64,000 bases of DNA, taken from Acanthococcus lagerstroemiae. Lineage: Eukaryota > Arthropoda > Insecta > Hemiptera > Eriococcidae. The stretch is taken from positions 25,657,399-25,721,398 of the forward strand of contig CM063108.1 in assembly GCA_031841125.1 (NCBI GenBank), given 5' to 3'. Under the pieces are notes generated by a model, which worked only from the letters and a program-made list of their open reading frames with translations, was not told the DNA's origin and did no database searches. The position numbers were made by a program, and so were the translations under genes. How positions within the stretch are numbered: the stretch's first letter is position 1; each line of letters starts with the position of its first letter. Shown here piece after piece: positions 54,240 to 64,000 of the stretch.

Positions 54240-56135
54240 AATGTTCAAAATTTTCCGAAAACTGTCGCCTGGTCCAGAATCTAGAGGTTGACAAAATTTG
54301 ACTGCTGACTTGGAAATTTTTTTCATTTTCAGCGTAAACGTGATGATTTACCTATGTACTCGCGTTATCGTTGCGCGGCTATAAAAATGATCCAGGTACG
54401 TAGGAGGAGACGAAGATAAAACTATTAAGCTCTTACACATTTTGAATTGCCCCTTCGAAGATTGCTGTCTGGGTCCGCCATGGTGCGGATATACGGCAGA
54501 TCTTCGGGAACCTTCCGTAAGTGCATTGACGAGCGTATTCGAACGAGTTAAACCAATTTTTCTATTAGGCCCGGTAAACTGACAAATTGGTGTTGACTCG
54601 CCCCGTGTACGCACCGCTTAACCTTTCAGGCTGAGCCACTTTTCACCGGATTAGCTTTTAATTAGACGTTCTCTTCGCGCTTTTAGCGCCCCGAGAGGGG
54701 AGCGGAAGCGGGGGCGAACGTTCGTTGCGTTACCGTAAATGGGAAGCAGCAGCACCAGAGAATTGATAGAAATCGTGAAAGAGTTAATTATTTCGAGAGA
54801 CGGAATAGAGGGAAAAACAAAGTGGCAAGAGTAATTTACGTTAAAAATATTTTCGATAAGAAAACGAATTATTTACTCTCTCGCGAAGTCCGTAATTAAA
54901 TGTTGTTGCATCCTTCTCGTTAACGGGCGCATTAATTTTCCAACAGTTCAACGTTACCGATGATCGATCCGTTCGCAGTTTCTCGTGCAAAATTCATATA
55001 CATATATAGCTACAGAATACTGAAAAGAGTGAAAAAAAGGATCTCCCACATCCATCCGCACTTCTTATCGCCATGTCCATTTTCCCCACTCGGCTGGCGT
55101 GTCACATATGATAAATTTTTCACGCTCCGAGAATCACCTCTTCTTCGAAAGTCGGCTGCCGGCGAGCCAATTTTTGGTATGGCTTAGCGGCGTCGACGAT
55201 TTACATTCGAAAGTTGCCATTCCCGAGCCCCTTGCTGGACTTCGAATAAGGCTGGAAATCCTCAACGGTCAACCCGATTCAAGTTGGGAAGTTACGAAGT
55301 AGTGACCGGAAAGTCTGGCTCGCGTTTTATGAATAGCGAATACGAAAATTACGTACGCTACTTGGCAGTCTGTTTCATAGTTGTTATCACCTCTACCCTG
55401 CTGCCTATCATACGAGAAAGTAGCGTGGCACTCCAAAACCGAACCCAGTACCAAGGGTGGGACACAGAAGGCCCTTGTAACTGGAAATGCCAAAAATGCA
55501 GAAATCCAGATTTCACGCTTGGATCGTATCATGCCATTTCGAACGATCGCTGTCATCGACTTCTCGGAGTTCCGACTAAATTCACAGAAATGTTTGAAGA
55601 TTGAGATTCTAGGAGTCATATTATCTTTAGCTTTCTATACCGGAGCTTTAAAAGACTACATTACTCGTGTAAATGAAAATTGACAGGAATATAATGCATC
55701 AGCATATTTACAAGAGAAATTTGCAAAAAAAATTGTAAACTTTCGAATTTAGTATAAAAGTAGAGTTGAGCTTCCTGGACAACATACTCGCATTAAAAGT
55801 TCTCCAGAATCCCAGTCAAACGTCGTTCCCCAGTAGAACGAATGTCTCCCAAAACCATTTTTTCCAAGAAAACTCTGGAAATATCGACTGAGTGAAAACT
55901 CTTCAAACAAGAATAACTCGTCGTTATATTTTACATAAGAAAAGTTTCTTATAATTTTTTTGTAACTGCTCTCGAAATTATCTTATTACAGGGTTGAAAA
56001 TGACCCTTCATTTTGCAGTACAGCAAGGTCTCGTGGGAGAAGGGATGCACAGATTTTTCTGCTCTTATTAATATTCTTGTCTTCACTATACAGAAAGAAT
56101 GAAAAATTTATCCTGGAATTCTTATCTCCGCCCCC
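54240..56135. other. Unassigned; single-copy, CpG-containing at 54.6-55.6 kb
   Basis: No transposon or repeat recognised. 54.65-54.96 kb (GCGCCCCGAGAGGGGAGCGG and AATTAAATGTTGTTGCATCC) and 55.1-55.3 kb have conserved-noncoding texture. The open frames at 55.28-55.68 kb lack recognisable protein character. Confidence 0.4.
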
Positions 56136-56156
56136 TTCTATCCCTAGATACGACAT

Positions 56157-56335
56157 TGTGTGGTGAGACGTATGGCGATGCACGCATGCCAAAGTGGCCT
56201 CTCAGACATCGCATCCCAGCACCGGAAACTACCCTTTCGGGCATCGCATCAGTGCCAAGGGGAACGCTTTGGGGCCGGGCCCGAGCCCTCATTTCTCCTG
56301 GCCGTAACGGTGCGCGTGTCCTGCCAGAGGTCCGC
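56157..56335 (+). repeat. SINE-like family B, reference copy with perfect target duplication
   Basis: The 179-bp unit is flanked by an exact 16-bp direct repeat, TCCCTAGATACGACAT, at 56141-56156 and 56336-56351. A 16-bp duplication is typical of LINE-mobilised retroposons. Internal landmarks: GGCGATGCACGCATGCC, CAAAGTGGCCTCTCAGACAT, CACCGGAAACTACCCTTTCG, GGCATCGCATCAGTGCC. Shorter copies lie at 4.6, 5.55, 6.15 and 33.8 kb. There is no clear pol III promoter and no coding capacity. Confidence 0.75.
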
Positions 56336-56488
56336 TCCCTAGATACGACATATGAAGATTTGTGTTTCAAACAGACTTTATTGGTATGACAAATTAATAC
56401 ACTATTATAAGGTGAAGATAACATATCATAAACATACGCAAGAACTACACGTCATACCAAGCCCCCATGTCGCGGACATAGGCCTCCC

Positions 56489-57912
56489 CTATGTGTTTCC
56501 ATACCGCCCTCCGGTCTTGTGCTGCCCTACACCAGTGATTTCGTTTCGCCAGCTTGTTTCTGCTTTACCCTTCTTCCTTTTACGTCCGTGCCGAACCCAG
56601 AAAGTGGTTCTTCTACACCAGCGATTCTCTTCCATTCTCACTAGGTACCCCGCGTATTTTATTTTAAATTTTTTCACCATAGATATGTTTCCCCTGCATT
56701 TTGTCTCATCCGTGATAGATTTAACTCTGATTTTACCCTTCCTTTTAATGTTCAGAATACTCCTTTCCATCCCCTGTTGAGTAACTGCTAGCTTTTTGGC
56801 TTGAACGTTGGTGAGAGACCACGTCTGTGCTCCGTACGTCGGTATTGGAAAGATACAAGCCTCCAGGATTTTGCTTTTAGTAGATTGCCAAATCTCCTTG
56901 AAACACCCAATACCCCTTCCAAGCTGGGCTTATTCTTTTATCGATTTCTTTCCTCATTTTATCATTGAAGGACTTGATTTGTCCAAGGTAAGTGAATTCC
57001 TCTACTTCTTCCAAATCTCCCCAATCCTAATTTTATCCCCTGTGGTGTCGCGCATCATCTTGGTTTTGGAGATGTTAATGATAATCCCTGCTTTTTTGCT
57101 TTCTGCGATCAGCTCGTCGAGCATTTTCTGTAGCTCGCCAATCCCCGCTCAGCAAGACAATATCGTCTGGAAATCTTAAGTGGTTTAAATTCTGTCCATC
57201 AATCTTAATCCCCTTTTTTTCCCAATCAAGTTTCCTGAAAATATGTTCTAAAAGTGGGTGAAATCAATTTGAGGACAGGGGGTTGCCTTGTTTTAGCCCT
57301 CTGTGAAGTCGGAACTCGGATCCTAGCCCTCCCATATTCACATACACACACCCTGTTCCCTCAAGGCGTTCCACAGGAGTTATGGTAAACAGTAGCAAAC
57401 GCCTTATATAAATCTATAAAGACCATGTTTACTTCGAGTTGATGTGAATTTGCTTTTTCAATGAGTTGGTTGAGTGTGTGGATATGGTCGATCGTGGCAA
57501 AGCCTTTTCGGAACCCTGCCTGCTCGACGAGCTGCGCGCTATCCAACTGGGGGTATGCCCTATTTTTTATGATCTTTATAAAAACTTTGCTGATGTTAGA
57601 CGATAGGCTGCTTGGCCGGTAATTGTTTCGTTGGCTCTTATTCCCTTTATGTCGGAGGATAATTTCTGCTTTTTTCCACTGCTTTGGAATCGTTCCTTGT
57701 GCTATAATTCTGTTGAATAGTAGAGTCAATGGTTCGGCTAATACTCCCGTAAACTCTTTTAAAGTTTTATTTTCAATTTTGTCAGAGCCAGACCCTTTCC
57801 CTACTTTTAGATTTTTCAAAGAAGTCTCAGCTTCGTGCCTCAGGAGCGGTAGAAATGGTTCCCCTTGCAGTGTTGGTCTGTGCTTTCCCTCGCGTATCGT
57901 GCCATCTTTCAT
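56489..57912 (-). pseudogene. RTE-like retrotransposon, reverse transcriptase and C-terminus
   Basis: The minus strand from 57912 reads PFLPLLRHEAETSLKNLKVG, SDKIENKTLKEF, LTLLFNRIIAQGTIPKQW, NNYRPSSLSSNISKVFIKII, VEQAGFRKGFATIDHIHTLN and MVFIDLYKAF (RT motifs up to the first catalytic Asp). In shifted frames it continues LHRGLKQGDPLSPNLF and LNHLRFPDDIVLLS (about 57180), where Pro replaces Ala of FADD but both Asp remain. The C-terminus (56489-56770) has ERSILNIKRKGKIRVKSI, IKYAGYLVRMEENRWCR and a Gly/Lys-rich end. Together with the upstream endonuclease frame on the same strand this is one RTE-type element of about 2.7 kb, interrupted only by small frameshifts. Confidence 0.85.
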
Positions 57913-57986
57913 GGTTTCAGGTAGGTCATATAGACTCAGTGACTTCCTGAAGTATATCCCCCCTACCTGTCACTTTTACGCCAGCC

Positions 57987-58495
57987 TTATTGAAGAGCCC
58001 CGCCGCTAACTGTTTTCCATAGTAAAGTTCTCTTTTTAACTTTTTTGTGAACCAGGAGCTCTCGATAATTGCTCTGAACTTTTCTTTTTTCGAAATTTCT
58101 ACAGTCGCTTCTGATACTTTTCTTGACTACTTTTTGGGTTTCGGCCCATTCCATCTTATGCAAGGTTGATTTTGATTTCATTATCCTCAGTTCTCCCTTT
58201 TAATAATACTCGTTTTAGTTTCTTCCGAAATTTTATCATCCGTACTTTCTATTGTTTTAACTTTTCCGAACGCTTCCAACGTGAAGTGTATAGCATCAAT
58301 TAAAAGTTCCTAGCTCTCCTGGAGTTCCACTTCATTGTACGCATCCAACCATATTTTGCTTTTTCTCCTCAGAAGCTCAATGGCTGGGCCCTGTTTTTGC
58401 AAAGGGATCACTACCTTTTTTGTTTGTTTTGCGAAATTTTTGGCATACCCTCTTCTTTTTAGTCTTTTAGGAAAGCTTAAGACGCACGTCCCCAC
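57987..58495 (-). pseudogene. RTE-like retrotransposon, endonuclease-RT linker
   Basis: Two minus-strand frames (58310-58495 and 57987-58181) bridge the endonuclease and the RT of the same element. The basic, Lys-rich segments (KNFAKQTKKVVIPLQKQ, FEKRKVQSNYRELLVHKK) correspond to the linker that follows the endonuclease in RTE-type proteins. The frame changes near 58490 and 58200 show indels. Confidence 0.6.
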
Positions 58496-59187
58496 TCTCT
58501 ATGATCCGAGGAAAACTCAAAACGTGCTTGGACGCCGTAGTTTCTGACGATCGACGTATCGTTTATTAGACAGTGGTCAGTTTCGTTCCTCACTCTTTCA
58601 TTGGGTGCCACCCAAGTCCACTTTTTAGCCTTTCTTTTTTCGTGAAATGTATTCACAATTTTTAGCTCATTACATTCTACAAATTGTACCAGTCTATCCC
58701 CTTCGTTATTCCTAACGTCTAGACCAAATGCCTCTACCCTTGCTTTCCCTGTGAAGTGTGTTCCAACCTGAGCATTGAAATCGCCGATTATCATATTACA
58801 GAACTCATTTTCCTTTTCCCGGGTTTCCTGTAGTGATTTATAGAATGCGTCTTTGATCACGTTATCGGTTTGTGAGGTGGGCGCGTAGCATTGTATCAGT
58901 GTTAATTTTGTGTCTTGGTCCAGAGACAGCTTCAGTACGGCCACTCTGTCGTTCTCCGCCCTGATTGCATGTATTTTGTCCCACCATTCTTTTTCGATTA
59001 GAAAGCCCATGGTTTCACCAAAATAATGAAAACAGTTTCCTGATTTTCTTAGGTAAAGACCCTCCCCCTTGCGTCTGAGCTCTGATAGTCTCAGAATATC
59101 CAATTTGACCTTAGTGAGGGCGGTTTCAAGCTCCAAGGGCCTATCTTCGCTTGCCAGACCTCTGCAGTTGTAATTGAGAATATTCAA
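58477..59187 (-). pseudogene. RTE-like retrotransposon, endonuclease domain (236 codons open)
   Basis: This is the best preserved protein in the window. The apurinic-like endonuclease nicks target DNA for reverse transcription. Visible: an N-terminal strand MNILNYNCRGL (Asn-7), LSELRRKGEGL (Glu-36), GFLIEKEWWDKI, LTLIQCYAPTSQ (residues 95-106), IIGDFNAQVG (133-142, catalytic Asp/Asn), WTWVAPNERVRNETDHCLI (190-208) and FSSDHRE (225-231, catalytic Asp-His). All expected active-site residues are present. The frame ends shortly after SDHR because of a frameshift into the linker at about 58.48 kb. Start chosen at the Met beginning the first strand, as usual for RTE-type elements without ORF1. Confidence 0.88.
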
Positions 59188-59189
59188 GC

Positions 59190-60185
59190 CGAAACGTTTG
59201 TTTTTATTTTTGTTGTTTTTTGTTGCCGAAAAATATAATTTGGATAATGTTTCAGATGTACTTACCTCTAGGGAGTTGTCAGCCTTACTTCCCCACGATG
59301 GCTGCCTTCGTCATGGGGAAGGAAAGATTTGTGTTTATCTGTGTTTTACAGTACGTATCAAAAATGATTTTTCTGTTAAACTCTTGCACCGGCCCAGGAA
59401 CGAAGGGGTGAGGGAAGATTCCTTAAACGCGGAAGAAGAGCATTTTAAAATGTATTTCAGCGTATTAATTACTCGACCTCAATCCACTAAACCCCCCCCC
59501 CCTCCCTCCCTCAGGACTGAGACCTTCCTACGCTAGAGAACTGTTTACACCTTCCATTGACGCGATTCATCGAATCGAATAATTGACCAGAGGGGAGGGT
59601 TTTTCAAAGGAACACAATTCAGATTTGGTATTGATTTAGCTGTAAATTCAAAACTATGGTACCTGGATGGGGACTGAAAATAAGGTATGGTCCCGAATAA
59701 CCTCAGGTTCCTAACAACGGGTAGGTAACATATAGGCACTGAGTCGAAACTTCATACGGGTACGCTGAATGTGTCATTATTCTGTATGGCCCGATGTCGT
59801 AGAAATCTCGCATGTTACAACCCCCCCCCCCCCCAAAAAAAAAAGTGATCTGAAATTTTCCGTTGTATTTTAGTTTAAGTGACTTGTTGCGCAAAATGAA
59901 ATTTTGGTGGGGGAAAAAAACAAACTAAATCGAATTTTGTAATCATTGGATAGTAGATTATCCCCTGTCCATCTGTTTCACCTGTCTCTGATTTATTCTC
60001 CAAAGACACTTCAAAACATTCCTGAAATATCCCTTAAAAAACACGAGCTGGCGTTGTTGGGGACGCATCGAGTGGGGGCTACAAATTATTTTTATTTTTG
60101 AGCTTAGTATGGAACACTTTTGAAATCTAACAAAGTATTTAGGGTGGGTAGGCGAATTCACCCCTTACTGACTCCTCCTTCGGCT
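59190..60185. other. Unassigned; contains long C-runs
   Basis: Noncoding. A C11-12 run lies near 59491-59501 and C14 followed by A10 at 59821-59844. The part next to 59190 may be the 5' UTR of the RTE-like element. Confidence 0.4.
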
Positions 60186-60189
60186 ATCC

Positions 60190-60510
60190 ATTTCTGAGTA
60201 AAGCTCCCCGTCAGTTCTCTCCATTTGTCCCTTTCTCTAGCCAGGTATATCCATTGGGGCTCCACGCCTTGCACCAGTTTGTCAGCCCGTTTCTTGACTA
60301 GTCTGCCTCTTGCCCTCTTGCCTTGGTGTGGGATTCATGTTGTCAGGATCTTGTTCCACTTGAGTCCGAATTCTCTTACAACATGGCCAGCATATTTCCA
60401 TTTTAGCCGCTTGATGGCAACACTGGTATTTTTCGCTTTAGTCTTGTTAACTATTTCGTCCATTTTTATGTGATCTCTTCGTTTTACCTGGAGAATGCTC
60501 CTGGAGCTAC
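60190..60510 (-). pseudogene. RTE-like retrotransposon C-terminal tail
   Basis: The minus strand reads RRDHIKMDEIVNKTKAKN, IKRLKWKYAGHVVREFGLKW and NKILTT, then a stop followed in frame by HQGKRARGRLVKKRADKLVQ and REKWRELTGSFTQKW. This is the same order (a thumb-like segment, WKYAGHV, a Gly/Arg-rich linker, WREL near the end) as other RTE-type C-termini here. 5'-truncated; the stops show decay. Confidence 0.65.
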
Positions 60511-60519
60511 AGATAATGC

Positions 60520-61215
60520 CAGCCAATTTTATGAGCTTAAAATTCGACATTACAACAAATATTCCATAAGTGAGGACAAAAATACGTACTTCATTCTTTT
60601 CACATTCACCCCTCCTAATCAAAAACCTCGGAGGTTAATTACTCTGCCGACCATCGTAATTTCTCTATTATCATGGTGTTAATTAGGGCAGGCATCTTAT
60701 TCGTGAAATGCAATATGGATTCCGCTATAATGGCTTAAAAGGTCCCCGAGTTCATTTTTGATAACGATTATCCCGTAATTAGCGAATTTTTGTGCCTGGA
60801 TCGAAGCGAGCGCTTGAAATTTTCACGGACAATACGGATGTTATTTTGTAGGAAATCCGGTTCGCACCGTACCTAGAGAATTACGCATGTAAAGGGAAGG
60901 GGACTACGGATTAAATTTATCAATAAATATTGTATGGACATCATTTCAGGGGCTTTCAAGGTGGTCGAACTGACTTTTGATATAAATTTATCTCAATTTC
61001 AGAAATTGAAACATCTAGGTTGGCGCGCAGAGCTAAAAGAGAATCTTTTTAGATAGAATATCGATGTTATTTTGAAGATTCTCAGAATTGCAACGCTAAT
61101 TTTTGATACCCGATTGACTATTTGGAAATCGTGGTGCCATTGGAATTGGTTGACAATCAAAATGCTCTGAAACCATAGGCTTTTAGGGTCACGAAATTCA
61201 ATTTTGACGTTTGGA
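60520..61215. other. Unassigned; conserved-noncoding-like at 60.6-60.9 kb
   Basis: Single-copy-like DNA with AATTA-rich and CpG-containing pieces. No gene recognised. Confidence 0.35.
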
Positions 61216-61280
61216 GAATTAAAGCTACTGGATGTAGGAGAATACGAGTATCATTAATTTCTGAGAATTCCATTAGTCAT

Positions 61281-61750
61281 TATTATTATTTTCTTTTAAA
61301 TTTACAACCTTGATTAAGTGTACACCAAGTTTGCGGTGTAAGTCACCACCCAATCTGCCCACGTTAGGCATAGGTTTCTGTCACCTTTCTCCAACTTTCG
61401 CGCCCCCTCGCTGTCTGTGCCCAGCAGGGGCCTAGGTATCCTAGTCATCTATCCACCGTGTCGCTGGACGGTCTCTTTTCCTCTTCTAATATTTCGGGTC
61501 CTACATGGTGCAGCGGTAACTCCATTTCTCTGAGTCACCCCTTGCCAAATGGCCAGCGTATTTCAGTTTCAGTTTCAATTTTTCAATTTTTTACCCTATA
61601 CTTTTTGCTCCTGTTTTTGCCCTGATAGTTTCTATCTTTTAAACGAATGCCCAAAAATGTTCATCAGCATTGAATTGTATGTATTTTTTAGACGCTGAAT
61701 TTGCCTCTGGGTTGGTGCCCATGTTTGAGACCCATAGATGAGAGCTGGGA
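61281..61750 (-). pseudogene. RTE-like C-terminal fragment with long target-site duplication
   Basis: The minus strand from 61740 reads ALIYGSQTWAPTQRQIQRLK and SMLMNIFGH; further on are degraded WKYAGHL-type, Gly/Arg-rich and W-R-K segments. Its 3' end at 61281 is a short AATAATAAT tail. The fragment is flanked by direct repeats of about 60 bp: 61217-61280 and 61751-61808 share AATTAAAGCTACTGGAT, TAGGAGAATA and ATTAATTTCTGAGAATTCC through TTAGTCAT. The left copy has 6 extra bases. The tail, 5' truncation and flanking duplication together identify a genuine retrotransposition event. Confidence 0.75.
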
Positions 61751-61808
61751 AATTAAAGCTACTGGATCTAGGAGAATATCATTAATTTCTGAGAATTCCA
61801 TTAGTCAT

Positions 61809-62950
61809 ATGGATGTCAAACTTGAGTTCCATAATTCTGAAATGTTAATATTCGATGTCCATTTTGTATTCCAGGGCATTCTGATAACCAACCCGTGGTA
61901 CGGCAGATTTCAAATTAGGGTCAATCTGGTACCAGAAAAGAACTTATCGAACATGAGAACCCCTTACATGATGCCCGATTGTATTTTCCTAAGTTTTTCA
62001 TTTCAGCCTCCCATCCCCCTTAGAGGCCTCAGATCTTATATCTGTGTTCAGTCTTAATCGGAAATGAACTTAACGAACCTGAGATTCCTCTTAAATTATA
62101 TCTAATCGTATTTTCCAAATTTTTCTATTTTAGCCCCCACTTAGAGGCCTCAGTTCTTAAATTTTAGTCAAATTGATATGAAAATTGAGTTCAGCGACAT
62201 TCTATACTTGCGAAGTTATGTCCATATTATATTCACTGATAAATTTAACGCATGGCCCCCTCCTCTTACCCAGGATGGTCAACTCTTGCTCATAACAAAA
62301 CCAACCCCTGAGGTTTCGGGAGGATTTTCTACTGTTGTTTCGTTTTCTACACTGTGTCAACAAAACTGATTTTTTTTTTGTTGGTAATTTCTCCATGAAA
62401 ATTGACTTTCTGTGTAGTGCTCAGACACCTAACCGATACCCGGCCGCGGAGCCTTAGAACTGGTTAGGTTGATCGAAAACTGGCTAGTGTGCTGTCATAC
62501 GCTTTCTTCTAGATGTCATAATTCGCAAAGTAGGGTGAAACTAATTCAGAATCGAATTTGGCGAACTTATTAACTTATGAAACGACATCTACATTGCATT
62601 GTATGAAAATATTGAGCTCTATCCCTTCTCATGTGCCACAATTTGCAAATTAGAAATAAATCGTTCGCAGAAATGAAATTAACGATCCTTTAGGCCTATA
62701 CAAGATTGCATTGCATTTTGTGAAAATTTTGAGCCACCATCACCCCTCTCCCATGTACTATGACTTTCAAATTAGGGGTGAATCACTGCCGAAAATGAAT
62801 TCAACGACACCCTTTAATCCTATATATAGTACGATATCCATCATGCATTTAATGAAATGTCTGAGCCCCACTCCTTCTCTACAACGAACTCGATTTATCA
62901 AATTCGAATTTCTTGGCATTGAAACTTTCCTAACCTGTATCTCGATTTGA
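61809..62950. repeat. Degenerate tandem array (~125-150 bp units)
   Basis: The order TTTCAAATTAGGG-T-AATC, GAAAATGAA(C/T)T(T/C)AACGA, CCT...TACA-GATTGCATT, GAGCCCCCA(T/C) recurs near 61912, 62060, 62180, 62520, 62640 and 62765. Units are heavily diverged. Confidence 0.45.
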
Positions 62951-64000
62951 TGATTTTGTGCTAATGAAACGAGTATAAGGCTTAGTACAAAAGTGCTGGT
63001 ATTGAAATACACGGAAGAAAAGAAAATTCGAAGTGAAAATTTAAAGATAAGTGAAATGGAGGGGAAGGGATAATTTCGAGAATAAGCACATGGAGATATC
63101 GAGGAAGAAGTCCGTGGGTCATTTGCTACCATTCTCTTCGCTGAAGACGTAAGAAATAGCAAAAAATCTGTGACTGCAGAAAAAACAACCACTCTTCCGT
63201 AACCTTTTCAATATTTTCCGAAGTTCGAAATAATTCCTCAATGTAGCGTAAGTAGTCTGGCTCAAGTGTAACAGGTCCATATTGTCAGTTCCTCCCTCCC
63301 CTTCGCTAAACGTGGATCTGGGGCCGAATCAGAGACAAACGTACCTTGATGCTGTTTGTTCAAAACCGTTTCATCTACATTTCAAAAGTACGTGGCATTT
63401 TTCAGCCCCTCATTTAGTATAAGAGAATTTCTGAACCAGACACGAAATAGGTCTTAATGCTTGGGCATTTTTTACGTTCCTTGTCGATCCGAACCTTTGT
63501 TCGAAGAATTAATGGATAGTGGTTTACTTACTCTTAAAACGCTGATGTGTCGATATATGCCTTGGAAATATCCTCACAAGCGATAGAAGTCTACGCGTTC
63601 CAATTTTGCTCGCTGTGAAAATTATCCAAATTCTACGAGTGACTGGCTGTCCCACGCTTCCCTCCGGCTATACCTTTGCACAACCCCCAAAGCTCTCTGA
63701 ACTTAAGCAGCTCAAGGCATTAATCTATTTTCAAAATGTTTTCGGCAAACCTTCCTTTTTCCAAGTGCATAAAAAACTTACTTATATTTCGTTATCTCGA
63801 AAATTACGAAATCGGTTTCAATTGAACGATAAAATCGTTCGGAAAAAATAAAATGAGCCTACGTAAGAAGAAGGAAAAAAAAAAGTGGAAGTGTTCAGAA
63901 TGGGGTAGTGAAAAATAAAAAGAATCTTCAAAAGGAAACCGCCCTAAGCGACGCAGAAAAATCAAATTAGAAAGAAAATGTTCCGGAATATGCATTAATA
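62951..64000. other. Unassigned noncoding stretch
   Basis: AT-rich, no element or gene recognised. Near 63318 the phrase GGGGCCGAATCA recurs from the array at 40.3-41.6 kb. Confidence 0.35.

Noticed and set aside
55284..55683. Overlapping plus-strand frames of 100 and 106 codons
   Set aside because: No domain, no consistent splice sites, and a minus-strand frame overlaps; probably chance in balanced-composition DNA.
1..64000. CRISPR array, bacterial operon or viral genome
   Set aside because: No regular repeat-spacer structure, no dense coding, no ribosome-binding-site spacing and no capsid or viral polymerase genes; the content is that of a eukaryotic chromosome.
1..64000. LTR retrotransposons
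   Set aside because: No pair of TG...CA-bounded direct repeats flanking gag-pol motifs was found. The only sizeable direct repeat pair (52.1 and 53.0 kb) lacks such ends, a primer-binding site and pol.

Overview
This window is eukaryotic, almost certainly arthropod (probably insect) nuclear DNA. It is AT-rich, contains no intact gene that I can recognise, and is dominated by old, nested transposable elements. The mix of non-LTR retrotransposons (R1, I, LOA-like and RTE-like), a Penelope-like element with a GIY-YIG domain, and hAT, piggyBac, CACTA, mariner and pogo-type DNA transposons is typical of insects. The many C/G homopolymers and the repeat style are reminiscent of hemipterans, but I cannot fix the order or species from sequence alone.

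Layout. 1-1.9 kb: 3' part of a decayed R1-clade element (minus). 3.7-7.3 kb: dispersed composite repeats, a piggyBac-like MITE and copies of a short SINE-like repeat. 7.3-9.7 kb: a non-LTR element (minus) split by a 1.3-kb hAT-like element with an exact 8-bp target duplication. 11.4-15.2 kb: a Penelope-like element (minus) split by a 1.2-kb piggyBac-like element at TTAA and by a CACTA-like MITE. 15.7-17.1 kb: remains of a multicopy 'PIN-like' gene. 18.9-19.4 kb: a deletion-derivative mariner. 20.1-20.5 kb: a tRNA-derived SINE and a LINE tail. 20.9-25.4 kb: a nearly full-length but dead I-clade LINE. 25.5-26.7 kb: an RTE-like reverse transcriptase with a second CACTA-like MITE. 29.3-32 kb: a second R1-clade copy (plus) interrupted by two DNA elements, one a clean 1,264-bp hAT. 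36.5-38.4 kb: an inverted-repeat element carrying the Cys-rich tail of the PIN-like gene and a pogo derivative. 40.3-41.6 kb: a degenerate tandem array. 43.4-46 kb: a LOA-like LINE with RNase H, split by a hAT-like element. 46.5-47.4 kb: a MULE-like candidate. 47.8-54 kb: degenerate minisatellites, RTE-like fragments and a tRNA-headed repeat. 56.1-59.2 kb: a SINE-like copy with a perfect 16-bp target duplication, then the longest RTE-like element. 60.2-62.9 kb: two more RTE-like tails and another degenerate array.

Between these lie single-copy stretches (about 2.9-3.5, 10.1-11.2, 17.1-17.8, 26.7-27.7, 35.5-36.1, 42.4-42.9, 54.6-55.6 and 60.6-60.9 kb). Their texture resembles intronic or intergenic conserved noncoding DNA of a developmental locus. 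Eleven of the thirteen retroelement remnants lie on the minus strand. If the window is one large intron, antisense bias would suggest a host gene transcribed on the plus strand; this is an inference. No rRNA, functional tRNA, CRISPR array or complete host gene was found. Nothing here is a demonstrably new functional system. The most interesting objects are the PIN-like multicopy gene within an inverted-repeat element, the well-delimited nested insertions whose host reading frame resumes after them, and several apparently undescribed short repeat families.
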